A DNA stretch of 64,000 nucleotides, taken from contig NZ_SBII01000007.1 in assembly GCF_004028155.1 (NCBI RefSeq), positions 1 to 64,000 on the forward strand. The letters are read 5' to 3'. The position numbers and the translations under genes were made by a program. Position 1 is the first letter of the stretch; each line of letters begins with the position of its first letter. Of this stretch, positions 51,793-61,023 are shown in pieces. The stretch comes from Flavobacterium cerinum. Lineage in GTDB: Bacteria; Bacteroidota; Bacteroidia; Flavobacteriales; Flavobacteriaceae. Under the pieces are notes generated by a model, which had not been told where the DNA came from, did no database searches, and saw only the letters and a list, made by a program, of their open reading frames with translations.

Positions 51793-53138
51793 TATTCTTT
51801 GTCTTCATTATAATGAGCAGCCATCTCTTTCTTTAAAAATATTCCGGTTACAATGGTAGAAAGTACATCAGCAATAGGGAAGGCGACCCACACCCCAAAA
51901 ATACCAAAAAACTGCGGTAAAATTAAAATGAGCGGAATCAGGAAAAAACCCTGTTTGGAGAGCGTGAGCAGTAATGCTTTTGTAGCCTTGCCCGCGGCCT
52001 GAAAATAGGCCGCACCTATAAGCTGTACTGCAATAATAGGCGATGCAGCAAATACCCATCGCAATGCCTCTGGTGTATCTCTAATAATTGCGGGATCGGT
52101 AGTAAAAACAGCTGTTATCGGTTTCGCAAAAAACAATATGATCACAAAAATAAAAATAGCCAGTGCTCCGGCATATTTTATGGCTAATGATACCGATGCT
52201 TTTACCCTATCAAAATTATTCGCTCCATAATTATATCCGGCTATCGGCAAAAAACCTTGGGTTATACCCAATACAGGAAACAGTGCAAACATGAGCATCC
52301 TGCTAATAATGCCATAAACGGTAACTGCATTTTCGCCGCCCTGAGTGTACAGTGTATGATTCAGGATTATAGCCAGTACGCTTATAACACCCTGACGGGC
52401 AAAAGTAACAAAGCTTAATGAGGTGATCTCGCCCGCTATTTTTTTATGGAATGTAAAATGATGCCATTGCAGTCGCAACTCACTCTTGTAAATAAAAAAC
52501 CATGTTATGTATACAAAACACAGGAAGAAAGACGAGGCTGTAGCCAATGCCGCTCCGTGTATTCCCCAGCCAAATATTTTTATAAACAGTATGTCCAGTA
52601 CCACATTAGTTATTGCCGATAAGATCATGGCAGCCATAGCGTGTTTGGACTTGTCTTCTGCCCTGATAACACTTGTACCCATCATACATAAAGCCTGAAA
52701 AGGCACAGCAAGCAGTATGGGTAAAAAGAACTCTTTTGCGGGTGCCATAATAGCACCATTCGCGCCAAAGAGATACAGTATCTCATCGCCAAAAAAGAGC
52801 CCAAATATCACAACGATAGATGATAACCCAAAGGTCATCATGATCTGGTGTGCAAAAGTAGCCAGGGCTTTTTCCCTGTTACCGGCACCTAACGAACGTG
52901 ATAACACAGAACCTCCTCCTGTACCTATCGCCATACCCAATGACGATATAAAAAAGGTAATAGGCATAACGACAGATAGTGCGGCAATTGCCAGCGAACC
53001 TATCCATCGGCCAACAAAAATAGTATCAATCAGGATATTAACCGTAAGAAACAAAATACCCACAGATGCCGGCACAGACTGCTTTATGAGCAGTCCTTTA
53101 ATGTCTTTTTTTGCTAAATCCTTAGATGATACCGTCAT
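51792..53138 (-). CDS. MATE family efflux transporter
   Basis: A 448-residue, 12-helix antiporter of the MATE/NorM-DinF group. Typical regions: PASVGILFLTVNILIDTIFVGRWIG near the N-terminus, MGTSVIRAEDKSKHAM, and PIAGYNYGANNFDRVKAS in the second half. It is translationally coupled both to hemH (TAATG at 53136-53140) and to hemJ, so it may export a porphyrin or a toxic metabolite linked to heme synthesis; this is inference from the operon. Confidence 0.92.
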   Translation of the reverse strand: MTVSSKDLAKKDIKGLLIKQSVPASVGILFLTVNILIDTIFVGRWIGSLAIAALSVVMPITFFISSLGMAIGTGGGSVLSRSLGAGNREKALATFAHQIMMTFGLSSIVVIFGLFFGDEILYLFGANGAIMAPAKEFFLPILLAVPFQALCMMGTSVIRAEDKSKHAMAAMILSAITNVVLDILFIKIFGWGIHGAALATASSFFLCFVYITWFFIYKSELRLQWHHFTFHKKIAGEITSLSFVTFARQGVISVLAIILNHTLYTQGGENAVTVYGIISRMLMFALFPVLGITQGFLPIAGYNYGANNFDRVKASVSLAIKYAGALAIFIFVIILFFAKPITAVFTTDPAIIRDTPEALRWVFAASPIIAVQLIGAAYFQAAGKATKALLLTLSKQGFFLIPLILILPQFFGIFGVWVAFPIADVLSTIVTGIFLKKEMAAHYNEDKE

Positions 53139-54169
53139 TAAGCTACCGGTGTTTCAGCATGCGCCCATTCGTTAATCCAATTGGCTGCAACGCCAGTCCA
53201 CTCCTCGCTATCATTAAGACATGGTACTGCAAGGAACTTTTCGCCGCCATGCTCTTCAAATTCTTCTTTAGCGCGCATTGCGATCTCTTCCAGGGTTTCA
53301 AGACAGTCGGCCACAAAAGCCGGAGTGACTACAGCCAGTTTTTTAATGCCATTAGACGGCATTTTGTTTATTTCAACATCAGTATAAGGCTCTAGCCATT
53401 TATCGCCCGCTAAGCGCGACTGGAAAGTAAGTGAGTATTTTTCTTTTGGGATACCAAGCTGTTCAATAACAAGTCTTGTTGTTTCATAACACTGGTGGCG
53501 GTAGCAAAACTTATGTGCTGCCGATGGTGTTGTACAACAGCTGCTGTCTATCTTACAGTGCGATTTAGTAACATCTGTTTTTCTGATGTGACGCTCCGGT
53601 ATACCGTGGTAGGAAAATAATAGATGATCATAATCAAACCCCTGAAGTGAGCTTTTTATAGAATTGGCCAATGCCGTAATGTAATCCGGTTTATTATAAA
53701 ACGCAGGAACATCGGTAAGCGTCATTTGTGGGAATTTCTTCTTTCTTATCTCTTCTGCAAGCACTAATATCGTTAGTGTAGAAGCCATTGCATATTGAGG
53801 GTACAACGGGAAAAGCAATACCTCTGTAACACCCTGATCAGCCAGTTCCTGAAGCCCTGTTTCTATAGATGGTTTACCATAACGCATGGCTAATGAAACC
53901 GGTAATTCTGTTTTCTTCTGTACCTTTTTATGCATTCTTTCAGAAAGTACAATAAGCGGAGAACCTTCTTCCCACCATATTTTTTTATAGGCTTCCGCCG
54001 ATGCTTCAGGTCTTTTGCGCAGTATAATACCGCGCACTAAAAGCGCTCTTAGCAAGTAAGGTACGTCTATAACATACTTATCCATTAAAAACTCATCTAG
54101 GTAAGGCTTCACGTCTTTTGGTTCCGGGCTGTTTGGTGATCCCAGGTTTACTAGCAGTACTCCTTTCAT
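53138..54169 (-). CDS. hemH: ferrochelatase
   Basis: A 343-residue enzyme that inserts Fe2+ into protoporphyrin IX, the last step of the protoheme pathway. Seen: N-terminal GVLLVNLGSPNSPEPKDV, active-site His in LLFSYHGIPERHI, conserved Glu in a C-terminal segment (FVADCLETLEEIAMRAKEEF). A Cys-rich stretch (SHCKIDSSCC...FCYRHQC) is typical of Bacteroidetes ferrochelatases. First gene of a five-gene operon: hemH, MATE, hemJ, kinase, enoyl-CoA hydratase. Confidence 0.95.
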   Translation of the reverse strand: MKGVLLVNLGSPNSPEPKDVKPYLDEFLMDKYVIDVPYLLRALLVRGIILRKRPEASAEAYKKIWWEEGSPLIVLSERMHKKVQKKTELPVSLAMRYGKPSIETGLQELADQGVTEVLLFPLYPQYAMASTLTILVLAEEIRKKKFPQMTLTDVPAFYNKPDYITALANSIKSSLQGFDYDHLLFSYHGIPERHIRKTDVTKSHCKIDSSCCTTPSAAHKFCYRHQCYETTRLVIEQLGIPKEKYSLTFQSRLAGDKWLEPYTDVEINKMPSNGIKKLAVVTPAFVADCLETLEEIAMRAKEEFEEHGGEKFLAVPCLNDSEEWTGVAANWINEWAHAETPVA

Positions 54170-54244
54170 CTGTTTATCAAAAATTTATTGTGTTGTTTAT
54201 TCCCAACTGCCATTGGTTTGCAAAAACCGTGCGACAAGTGGGTT

Positions 54245-54592
54245 TTATTTATTTAATTTCATAAGTTTGTTTAAACACCATTTCAATTCATCCTGTTCCG
54301 TTCCATATTCTAATATATAGTTTGGTGTATCATAATCAGAGATATTGAAACCTTCTTCGATATCATTATACCATATTACTTTTTCTCCAAATATAGCTAC
54401 AACCCAAAATCCTCCTCCGTCATTACCATACAAAAGTTCTTGCCATTTTTCAGGTTCAATTTTAATTTGTTCCCAAAAAATTAAAAGCTCATCCTTAAGT
54501 TCCGGTACGGTTTTTTGAATTTCAAAATATAGCTCTTCCAAAGAAATTGGTTCCCACATATTCATATCGTTTGACTCTTTACACCTTCTCAT
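54245..54592 (-). CDS. hypothetical protein, widespread WxxI/GGGFWVVA type
   Basis: A 115-residue soluble acidic protein with a distinctive core: EKWQELLYGNDGGGFWVVAIFGEKVIWYNDIEEGFN, a pattern I recall from uncharacterised proteins in many proteobacteria and Bacteroidetes, in style like small immunity-type or SMI1-like proteins. The assignment is not firm. The ATG at 54592 overlaps the AraC gene by 14 bp; a second ATG at 54565 (MNMWEPIS) gives the more usual N-terminus. Confidence 0.65.
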   Translation of the reverse strand: MRRCKESNDMNMWEPISLEELYFEIQKTVPELKDELLIFWEQIKIEPEKWQELLYGNDGGGFWVVAIFGEKVIWYNDIEEGFNISDYDTPNYILEYGTEQDELKWCLNKLMKLNK

Positions 54593-55490
54593 TTATACTC
54601 ATCAGGTATTTCTTTGGCGTTGTACCAAATTTTTTCTTGAAGGCAGCAATAAAGTGGCTTGAGGTGCTGTAGCCTATTTTAAGTCCTACCTCATTTACAT
54701 TATATGATCCACTGTCCAGCAGCTTGCGGGCATAGTCCATTTTGTAATCAAACAAGAAACTGTATACGCTATCACCATATATTTGGCGGAAGCCCATTTT
54801 TAGTTTCTTAAGGTTTATCCCTACCTGATCGGCCAGTTCCTGCAATCCCGGTGGTTCGGCCATATTAGCAATAACGATATCTTTTGCTTTACGGATCTTT
54901 ATTACGTTTTCTTCATCTACCAGGAACGGGCATGATTCTGTATTGGTATCTTCGGCACGGTTAAAATAAAGGCTCAGCAATTCGTAGATCTTACCTTTAA
55001 AATACAGTTTTTTAATGGACTGATGCAGGTTAAAATGGAACAGCTGACTTAAAACCACAGCCATAGACGGATTTATCTTTTCGTCTTTATAATATTTCTT
55101 ATCGATATTATTTTCACTCAGAAACGGAATATGGTCGGCTTGCTCAGAAAAGAATCCGTGGAATTTTTTAATTGAGATCAACACCGAAATTACCCAACTG
55201 TGCGGAGCGATTTCTAAGTGTACGGGAAGCTCTTTTTGCGGGTTGTATAAAAACAGGGATACCTCCTCACGAAGGTCTAGCGCATAACGCCCCTGATTGA
55301 ATATAAACTTGGCTCTCCCCTTTATACCAAAGTGAAATTGTATAAGATCTACATCTACTTCACGTTCAAAATGAGTGGTTTCGTCGCTGTCGTTTTGGAA
55401 ACGCAATACGATAAAATCGTCATCTATTTTTATTTCCTCATGAGCACCCATAGCGGTATTTTTTTTACTGCCATTGCAAAACTTCGCCAC
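54579..55490 (-). CDS. AraC family regulator, PchR-like, divergent from hemA
   Basis: A 303-residue regulator with an N-terminal sensing domain (DDFIVLRFQNDSDE...VDLIQFHFGIKGRAKF, the style of siderophore-type PchR regulators) and a C-terminal double HTH of the AraC/XylS type (about 205-300: ELADQVGINLKKLKMGFRQIYG and EVGLKIGYSTSSHFIAAFKKKFGTTPKKY). It is divergent from the hemA operon across about 190 bp that hold two palindromes, one of them Fur-like. It is the likely local activator or repressor of heme or iron genes; the ligand is unknown. Confidence 0.9.
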   Translation of the reverse strand: MAKFCNGSKKNTAMGAHEEIKIDDDFIVLRFQNDSDETTHFEREVDVDLIQFHFGIKGRAKFIFNQGRYALDLREEVSLFLYNPQKELPVHLEIAPHSWVISVLISIKKFHGFFSEQADHIPFLSENNIDKKYYKDEKINPSMAVVLSQLFHFNLHQSIKKLYFKGKIYELLSLYFNRAEDTNTESCPFLVDEENVIKIRKAKDIVIANMAEPPGLQELADQVGINLKKLKMGFRQIYGDSVYSFLFDYKMDYARKLLDSGSYNVNEVGLKIGYSTSSHFIAAFKKKFGTTPKKYLMSINEKV

Positions 55491-55497
55491 CTCTTTA

Positions 55498-55514
55498 TTT
55501 AGAATTATTCTAAA
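55498..55514. promoter_or_regulatory. Fur-like 17-bp palindrome before the AraC gene
   Basis: TTTAGAATTATTCTAAA is a perfect 8-1-8 palindrome, 8 bp upstream of the AraC start and downstream of its expected transcription start. Fur-family sites have a similar spaced-dyad form. A close relative lies in front of feoA (36390-36406). Confidence 0.6.
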
Positions 55515-55519
55515 CTAAA

Positions 55520-55552
55520 TTTTTGCAATGTGCTGATTTCATTGCAAAAATA
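55520..55552 (-). promoter_or_regulatory. AraC-gene promoter with overlapping 11-bp inverted repeat
   Basis: TTTTTGCAATG (55520-55530) and CATTGCAAAAA (55540-55550) are perfect arms around a 9-nt spacer. The right arm overlaps a minus-strand -7 element TATTTTTG (55545-55552). It is a candidate site for autoregulation by the AraC protein, or for another regulator of the divergent pair. Confidence 0.55.
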
Positions 55553-55646
55553 GGTTATTTCGACATAAAAAAGCATTTTCGTGCCAAAATATCCGACAGC
55601 GATATAAATAGACCTTACAGCGTTACTTTTTAAAAGTTGTTGCCAC

Positions 55647-55654
55647 TACTTTTG
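55647..55654 (+). promoter_or_regulatory. -7 element TACTTTTG for hemA
   Basis: Exact TAnnTTTG, 25 bp before the ATG at 55680. Confidence 0.55.
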
Positions 55655-55679
55655 TAGAACTTTTAGGAAAGTGAGCACT

Positions 55680-56936
55680 ATGGAGAACAATAACATATCG
55701 AAGCATCTGTACTTTTATGCAGTAGGATTAAGTTACAAGAAAGCCGATGCCGAGATAAGAGGGAAATTCAGCTTAGGTACAGAAGGCAAAACAAGCCTGC
55801 TGGAACAAGCAAAACAAGAAGGTATTACAAGCCTTATTGTTACCTCTACCTGTAACAGGACAGAGATTTATGGCTTTGCTGAACACCCATTTCAGCTTAT
55901 TAAATTACTTTGCGATAACAGCCAGGGCACGGTTGAAGAATTTCAGCGCGTTGCTTTTGTTTATAAAAACTCTGAAGCTATAAACCACATTTTTCGTGTA
56001 GGTACAGGTTTAGACAGCCAGATACTTGGTGACTTCGAAATTATCAGCCAGATAAAAAACAGCTTTAACGAATCTAAATCTTTTGGCCTTGCCAATGCAT
56101 TTATAGAACGACTTGTAAACAGCGTTATCCAGGCAAGTAAAAAAGTAAAGAACGAAACAGAGCTTAGCTCTGGAGCAACATCAGTATCATTTGCATCGGT
56201 ACAATATATAATGAACAATATAAGCGATGTTCAAAACAAGAACATCCTTCTTTTTGGTACAGGAAAAATAGGCAGAAATACCTGCGAGAATCTTGTAAAA
56301 CACACCAAAAATGATCATATTACCCTAATAAACCGTACCCGCGAAAAAGCTGAGAAAGTTGCAGGGAAATTTAACCTTATCGTTAAAGACTATGATGTGC
56401 TTCCGTTGGAGATACCTAAAGCCGACGTGCTTGTGGTTGCTACCGGTGCACAGCTGCCAACTATAGATAAAGACATACTGACTACCAATAAGCCATTACT
56501 AATACTGGATCTTTCTATCCCTAAAAATGTACACGATAATGTTAAGGATATACAAGGCATTACCGTAGTTCATCTGGACGACCTTTCCAAAATTACCGAC
56601 AGCACTCTTGAAAACAGGAGGAAACACATTCCTGCTGCCGAAGCAATTATTGAAGAGGTAATGGAAGAATTTATCGAATGGACAACCGTTCGCAAATTTG
56701 CTCCTACTATCAATGCGCTAAAGGAAAAGCTGAACGCGATAAAAGATACAGAGCTTAATTTTCAACGCAAAAAAATAAGTAATTTTGATGAAGAGCAGGC
56801 CGAAATTATCAGCAAGCGAATTATCCATAAAATTACAACCCATTTTGCCAATCATTTGAAAGACCGCGATACCATGGTTGATGAAAGCATCGAATGGATC
56901 GAAAAAGTATTTCAAATTGAAGCTTCATCGAAATGA
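55680..56936 (+). CDS. hemA: glutamyl-tRNA reductase
   Basis: A 418-residue enzyme that reduces glutamyl-tRNA(Glu) to glutamate-1-semialdehyde with NADPH, the entry step of the C5 pathway to heme. Catalytic Cys58 in IVTSTCNRTEIYG; NADPH-binding region near LLFGTGKIGRNTCENL; C-terminal dimerisation helices. The frame is open to a GTG at 55671, but the ATG at 55680 is preferred. The stop overlaps hemC as ATGA, so hemA-C-D are translated as a coupled operon. Confidence 0.96.
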   Translation: MENNNISKHLYFYAVGLSYKKADAEIRGKFSLGTEGKTSLLEQAKQEGITSLIVTSTCNRTEIYGFAEHPFQLIKLLCDNSQGTVEEFQRVAFVYKNSEAINHIFRVGTGLDSQILGDFEIISQIKNSFNESKSFGLANAFIERLVNSVIQASKKVKNETELSSGATSVSFASVQYIMNNISDVQNKNILLFGTGKIGRNTCENLVKHTKNDHITLINRTREKAEKVAGKFNLIVKDYDVLPLEIPKADVLVVATGAQLPTIDKDILTTNKPLLILDLSIPKNVHDNVKDIQGITVVHLDDLSKITDSTLENRRKHIPAAEAIIEEVMEEFIEWTTVRKFAPTINALKEKLNAIKDTELNFQRKKISNFDEEQAEIISKRIIHKITTHFANHLKDRDTMVDESIEWIEKVFQIEASSK

Positions 56937-57853
56937 ATAAAACTATAAGAATTGGTACCCGCGACAGCGAACTTGCACTTTGGCAGGCTCACACTGTAGA
57001 AAGAAAACTGAACGAATTAGGGTACAAAACAGAAATTGTTGCCGTAAAATCTACCGGCGACCTTATTCTTAATGTCCCATTATACGAGTTAGGTATTACC
57101 GGTATTTTTACTAAAACACTTGACGTTGCGATGATAAAAGGTGATGTCGATATTGCTGTGCATTCTATGAAAGATGTACCTACTGCCCTACCAAAAGGCA
57201 TAGTGCAGGCAGCAGTTTTAGAGCGTGCTAACGTAAACGATATTTTGGTACACAAAGGCAGTCTTGACTTTTTATATGATGCCGGAACTATTGCTACGGG
57301 AAGCCTTCGCCGACAGGCACAATGGCTGCACCGTTACCCTAACCATAACGTGACCGACATTCGCGGTAATGTGAACACCCGTTTACAAAAACTTAAAGAC
57401 AACGACTGGAACGGAGCTGTTTTTGCCGCTGCCGGACTGGAGCGCATTAACCTGCTTCCTGAAAATCATATAGAACTGGACTGGATGATACCTGCACCTG
57501 CACAAGGCGCAATGGTGGTTGTAGCTATGGAAGACGATACATTTTGTCTTGAGGCTCTCGCACAATTAAATCATCCGGAAAGTGAAACCTGTACAACTAT
57601 TGAACGTCAGTTTCTTAAAACCCTGGAAGGCGGGTGTACTGCTCCTATAGGTGCACTGGCTACTTTTATTGAAGGTAAGATCCGTTTTGAAGGCGTGTTA
57701 TTATCTATAGATGGTAAAGAACGTATCCACCTTGAAAAAGTAATCGATGCTGATGAAGACCACACCAGATTTGGCAACAATTGTGCTAATGAAGTACTGC
57801 AAAATGGCGGAACGGAACTGATGGAGAAAATAAGGACACAATTGAAAAAATAA
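56933..57853 (+). CDS. hemC: hydroxymethylbilane synthase (porphobilinogen deaminase)
   Basis: A 306-residue enzyme that links four porphobilinogens. Conserved GTRDSELALWQA near the N-terminus, DIAVHSMKDVPTALP, the Arg-rich GSLRRQAQW, and the dipyrromethane-cofactor Cys235 in LEGGCTAPIGA. It overlaps hemA by 4 bp; one base separates it from hemD. Confidence 0.97.
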   Translation: MNKTIRIGTRDSELALWQAHTVERKLNELGYKTEIVAVKSTGDLILNVPLYELGITGIFTKTLDVAMIKGDVDIAVHSMKDVPTALPKGIVQAAVLERANVNDILVHKGSLDFLYDAGTIATGSLRRQAQWLHRYPNHNVTDIRGNVNTRLQKLKDNDWNGAVFAAAGLERINLLPENHIELDWMIPAPAQGAMVVVAMEDDTFCLEALAQLNHPESETCTTIERQFLKTLEGGCTAPIGALATFIEGKIRFEGVLLSIDGKERIHLEKVIDADEDHTRFGNNCANEVLQNGGTELMEKIRTQLKK

Positions 57854-57854
57854 T

Positions 57855-58526
57855 ATGGAGGTTATCCGTATACTTTCTACTAAAAAACTGTTAGTTAATC
57901 AAAAGCAGTACCTGCTCAATGCAGGGCTTTCGGTCCTTGAAGCCGATTTTATAGGGATAGAACATGTAGCCTTTAACCTCAGCACTACACGCCAAAATTT
58001 ACTATTTACAAGCCAGAATGCTGTAAAGAGTTTCCTTGAAAACAAAGAAAACAGTAACTATAAAAACCATGCTGTTTTTTGCGTAGGCAGTAAAACAAAA
58101 GAGGCTATAGAAACTGCCGGATTCAACGTTATTGCCTGTACAGATTATGCATCAGACCTGGTAGAGATCATAACCAAAGATCACCGCAGCGAAAGCTTTG
58201 CCTTCTTTGCAGGAAACCTTAGAAAAAACACACTGCCGGATGCATTTGCAAATGCCGGAATTGTATTTGACGAAATAAGGGCATACAAAACACTCTTAAC
58301 GCCACATAAAATAAATTCGAACATAAACGGTATACTTTTTTTTAGTCCGTCAGGCATTGAGAGTTATTTAAAAGAAAACCAGATTACAACCGAAACCTGT
58401 TTTTGCATTGGTACAACCACTGCTGAAGAACTTAAAGGCATAACCGAAAATATTGTGATTGCCAATAAACAAACGGTAGAAAATGTAATAATACAGTGTA
58501 TTAATTATTATAAAGAGATTATTTAA
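57855..58526 (+). CDS. hemD: uroporphyrinogen-III synthase
   Basis: A 223-residue protein of the very divergent HemD family, which cyclises hydroxymethylbilane with inversion of ring D. The evidence is the two-lobe pattern (LLFTSQNAVKSFLE and ILFFSPSGIESYLKE as the matched TS-N/SPSG segments, CIGTTTAEELKG near the end) together with its position one base after hemC. Followed by a REP-like hairpin before hemE. Confidence 0.92.
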   Translation: MEVIRILSTKKLLVNQKQYLLNAGLSVLEADFIGIEHVAFNLSTTRQNLLFTSQNAVKSFLENKENSNYKNHAVFCVGSKTKEAIETAGFNVIACTDYASDLVEIITKDHRSESFAFFAGNLRKNTLPDAFANAGIVFDEIRAYKTLLTPHKINSNINGILFFSPSGIESYLKENQITTETCFCIGTTTAEELKGITENIVIANKQTVENVIIQCINYYKEII

Positions 58527-58533
58527 AACAGCG

Positions 58534-58588
58534 CTGTCATATTGGGCGCAGCTCAGCGGAGGTGATTTCTCCTTCGCCAAAATGACAG
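58534..58588. repeat. REP-like intergenic hairpin (TGTCAT ... ATGACA)
   Basis: CTGTCATATTGGGCG and CGCCAAAATGACAG pair with few mismatches, with an inner GGAG/CTCC stem and an AGCTCAGC element in the loop. It belongs in style to the TGTCAT...ATGACA intergenic palindromes common in Bacteroidetes. It lies between hemD and hemE and may protect or partly terminate the transcript. Confidence 0.65.
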
Positions 58589-58608
58589 AAAGCATTATAA
58601 CATAAAAC

Positions 58609-59637
58609 ATGAGCATAAAAAACGACCTATTCTTAAAAGCACTTCGCAACGAAACAGTAGAAAGACCACCGGTATGGATGATGCGTCAGGCAGGAAGGTA
58701 TTTACCCGAATTTATCGCTTTGCGTGATAAATATGATTTCTTTACCCGCTGCCAGACTCCTGAGCTTGCTGCCGAAATTACCGTACAGCCTATTCGTATT
58801 GTAAAGCCGGATGCTGCTATCCTGTTTTCAGACATATTAGTAGTACCACAAGCTATGGGCATCGAAGTGTTGATGAAAGAGAATATTGGCCCGTTTTTAC
58901 CTAATCCTATCCGTACCATTCAGGATGTAGAAAAAGTACGTGTTCCGGATATTCACGAAACACTTGGTTATGTAATGGATGCCATTAAACTAACCAAAGA
59001 AATGCTGAATGACGAAGTACCGTTAATTGGTTTCGCAGGTTCACCTTGGACAATCTTCTGTTATGCGGTTGAAGGAAAAGGCTCTAAAAGCTTTGATATT
59101 GCAAAAGGTTTTTGCTTTTCGCAGCCGGAAGCGGCACACGTATTACTTCAAAAAATTACCGATACTACAATAGCCTATCTTAAAGAAAAAGTAAAGGCAG
59201 GGGTTAACGCTGTACAGATATTTGACAGCTGGGGTGGTATGTTGTCTCCGGTAGATTATCAGGAATTCTCATGGAAATACATGAACCAGATCGTTGAGGC
59301 ATTGGCTCCAGAAACTCACGTTATCGTGTTTGGAAAAGGATGCTGGTTTGCATTGGGTGAAATGGCACAAAGTAAAGCATCTGCATTGGGTGTAGACTGG
59401 ACATGTTCTGCACGTAATGCACGTTACCTTTCTGGTGGAAAAATAACACTTCAGGGTAATTTCGACCCGTCAAGGTTATTATCTCCAATACCGGTTATTA
59501 AAAAGATGGTACACCAGATGATCGATGAATTTGGAAAAGACAACTACATCGTAAACCTTGGCCATGGTATTTTACCACATATTCCGGTAGACCATGCCAA
59601 AGCATTTATAGAAGCAGTGAAAGAATATAAATCGTAA
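58609..59637 (+). CDS. hemE: uroporphyrinogen decarboxylase
   Basis: A 342-residue TIM-barrel enzyme that removes four carboxyl groups from uroporphyrinogen III. Signatures: [17 protein letters not shown], the Asp-bearing [16 protein letters not shown], and [16 protein letters not shown]. It follows the hemACD group across a 82-bp gap with the REP-like hairpin. Confidence 0.97.
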   Translation: MSIKNDLFLKALRNETVERPPVWMMRQAGRYLPEFIALRDKYDFFTRCQTPELAAEITVQPIRIVKPDAAILFSDILVVPQAMGIEVLMKENIGPFLPNPIRTIQDVEKVRVPDIHETLGYVMDAIKLTKEMLNDEVPLIGFAGSPWTIFCYAVEGKGSKSFDIAKGFCFSQPEAAHVLLQKITDTTIAYLKEKVKAGVNAVQIFDSWGGMLSPVDYQEFSWKYMNQIVEALAPETHVIVFGKGCWFALGEMAQSKASALGVDWTCSARNARYLSGGKITLQGNFDPSRLLSPIPVIKKMVHQMIDEFGKDNYIVNLGHGILPHIPVDHAKAFIEAVKEYKS

Positions 59638-59640
59638 TTT

Positions 59641-59690
59641 AGTGACGGTAACAGTCGGTAGTTAAACTGCCGGTTGTGTACTGGTCACTT
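59641..59690. other. imperfect stem-loop between hemE and the next gene
   Basis: AGTGAC (59641) and GTCACT (59683-59690 region) close an outer stem, and CGGTAGT pairs with ACTGCCG (one G-T pair) inside. There is no T tract, so it looks more like a structured leader or processing element than a simple terminator. Confidence 0.4.
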
Positions 59691-59718
59691 TAATTACTAT
59701 TTACTAAATACTTAAATT

Positions 59719-60072
59719 ATGCCGCTAAGTTTAGGATTACGGGACGAAGAAAACGAAAGGATAAACAACGTCCTTAACAAACTAATGGAACTTACTTTTG
59801 TTCCTGACGGCTGGCTGGCGAATGATGCTGAATCGTTGCTGACCCAACTGGGACTATCTACAGAAAGCCTTGAAAAAATGACTGACAGCGAGCTGAAGGA
59901 GCACGTAACCAAAATGCATTTTGACTGGGCTAACATGGAACGTCTTGCTGATATGCTGGCGGTTAATCCTGCTTTTAAAGAGAAAGCCCTATCTTTATAT
60001 AGTTTCATTCAAACGGAAAGTAAAATATTTTCGTTTGATATATTTAATAAGATTAACGCTTTAAGTAAATGA
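59719..60072 (+). CDS. hypothetical protein in the hem cluster
   Basis: A 117-residue soluble, helical protein (LRDEENERINNVLNKLMEL; LTQLGLSTESLEKMTDSELKEHVTKMHFDWANMERLADML). No motif for catalysis or metal binding. It sits between hemE and hemF in the same orientation. A role in heme synthesis is possible from context but nothing in the sequence proves it. Confidence 0.7.
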   Translation: MPLSLGLRDEENERINNVLNKLMELTFVPDGWLANDAESLLTQLGLSTESLEKMTDSELKEHVTKMHFDWANMERLADMLAVNPAFKEKALSLYSFIQTESKIFSFDIFNKINALSK

Positions 60073-60120
60073 TTCCGAAAGTGAAATTTACTTTGGGCTG
60101 TTAAATTCAGATTATAAAAA

Positions 60121-61023
60121 ATGAAGGATAAATTTTATCAATACATACAACAATTACAGGATACGATAACGTCTAAACTGGAAGCCGTAGATGGCAAAGC
60201 TACGTTTCGCGAAGACATATGGAAACGCACTGAGGGCGGCGGAGGACGTACCCGCGTTATAGAAAATGGCGGCGTTTTTGAAAAAGGCGGTGTAAACATT
60301 TCTGCAGTACATGGTGCTCTGCCTAAAGCCATGCAAACCTATTTTAATGTAGATGATGTGGATTTTTTTGCCTGCGGTTTAAGCTTGGTGCTTCACCCTA
60401 CCAATCCGTTTGTACCCACAGTACATGCTAACTGGAGGTATTTTGAAATGTATGATAAAGAAGGTAATACAATAAACAGCTGGTTTGGCGGCGGGCAGGA
60501 TCTTACTCCTTACTACTTGTTTGAAGAAGATGCAAAACATTTTCATCAGACCTGTAAAACAGCCTGCGATAAACATAATCCGGAGTTCTACTCAAAATTT
60601 AAAGCACAGTGTGACGAATACTTTTGGAACACACACCGTGACGAAGCCCGTGGCATAGGCGGATTGTTTTTTGACCATTGCAAAGCCACCAACGATTGCT
60701 CTATGGAACAATGGTATAATTTTGTTACCGAAGTTGGCAACAGCTTCCTTGAAGCTTATGTACCAATAGTGGAACGTAGAAAAGATATATCCTGGACTGC
60801 AGAAAACAGAACATGGCAGGAAATTCGCCGTGGCCGTTATGTAGAATTCAATTTAGTTCATGATAAAGGTACGCTTTTTGGGCTGAAAACAAACGGAAGA
60901 ATGGAGAGCATCCTGATGAGCTTACCGCCACACGTGCAGTGGGTATATGACCATCATCCGGAAGTAGGTAGCGAAGAAGAACGACTAATTAAAGTATTAA
61001 CCAATCCTATAAATTGGCTATAA
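60121..61023 (+). CDS. hemF: oxygen-dependent coproporphyrinogen-III oxidase
   Basis: A 300-residue enzyme that converts coproporphyrinogen III to protoporphyrinogen IX with O2. Family blocks: GGGGRTRVIENGGVFEKGGVN near 40-60, HPTNPFVPTVHANWRYFE with the conserved His residues, WFGGGQDLTPYY, and RGRYVEFNLVHDKGTLFGL. Use of HemF (rather than only HemN) fits aerobic growth. The last 10 bp overlap the next gene. Confidence 0.97.
   Translation: MKDKFYQYIQQLQDTITSKLEAVDGKATFREDIWKRTEGGGGRTRVIENGGVFEKGGVNISAVHGALPKAMQTYFNVDDVDFFACGLSLVLHPTNPFVPTVHANWRYFEMYDKEGNTINSWFGGGQDLTPYYLFEEDAKHFHQTCKTACDKHNPEFYSKFKAQCDEYFWNTHRDEARGIGGLFFDHCKATNDCSMEQWYNFVTEVGNSFLEAYVPIVERRKDISWTAENRTWQEIRRGRYVEFNLVHDKGTLFGLKTNGRMESILMSLPPHVQWVYDHHPEVGSEEERLIKVLTNPINWL

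Noticed and set aside
59712..60008. 98-codon minus-strand frame opposite the hem-cluster hypothetical gene
   Set aside because: Serine-rich shadow of the plus-strand gene, which has the better start and composition and agrees with the operon direction.
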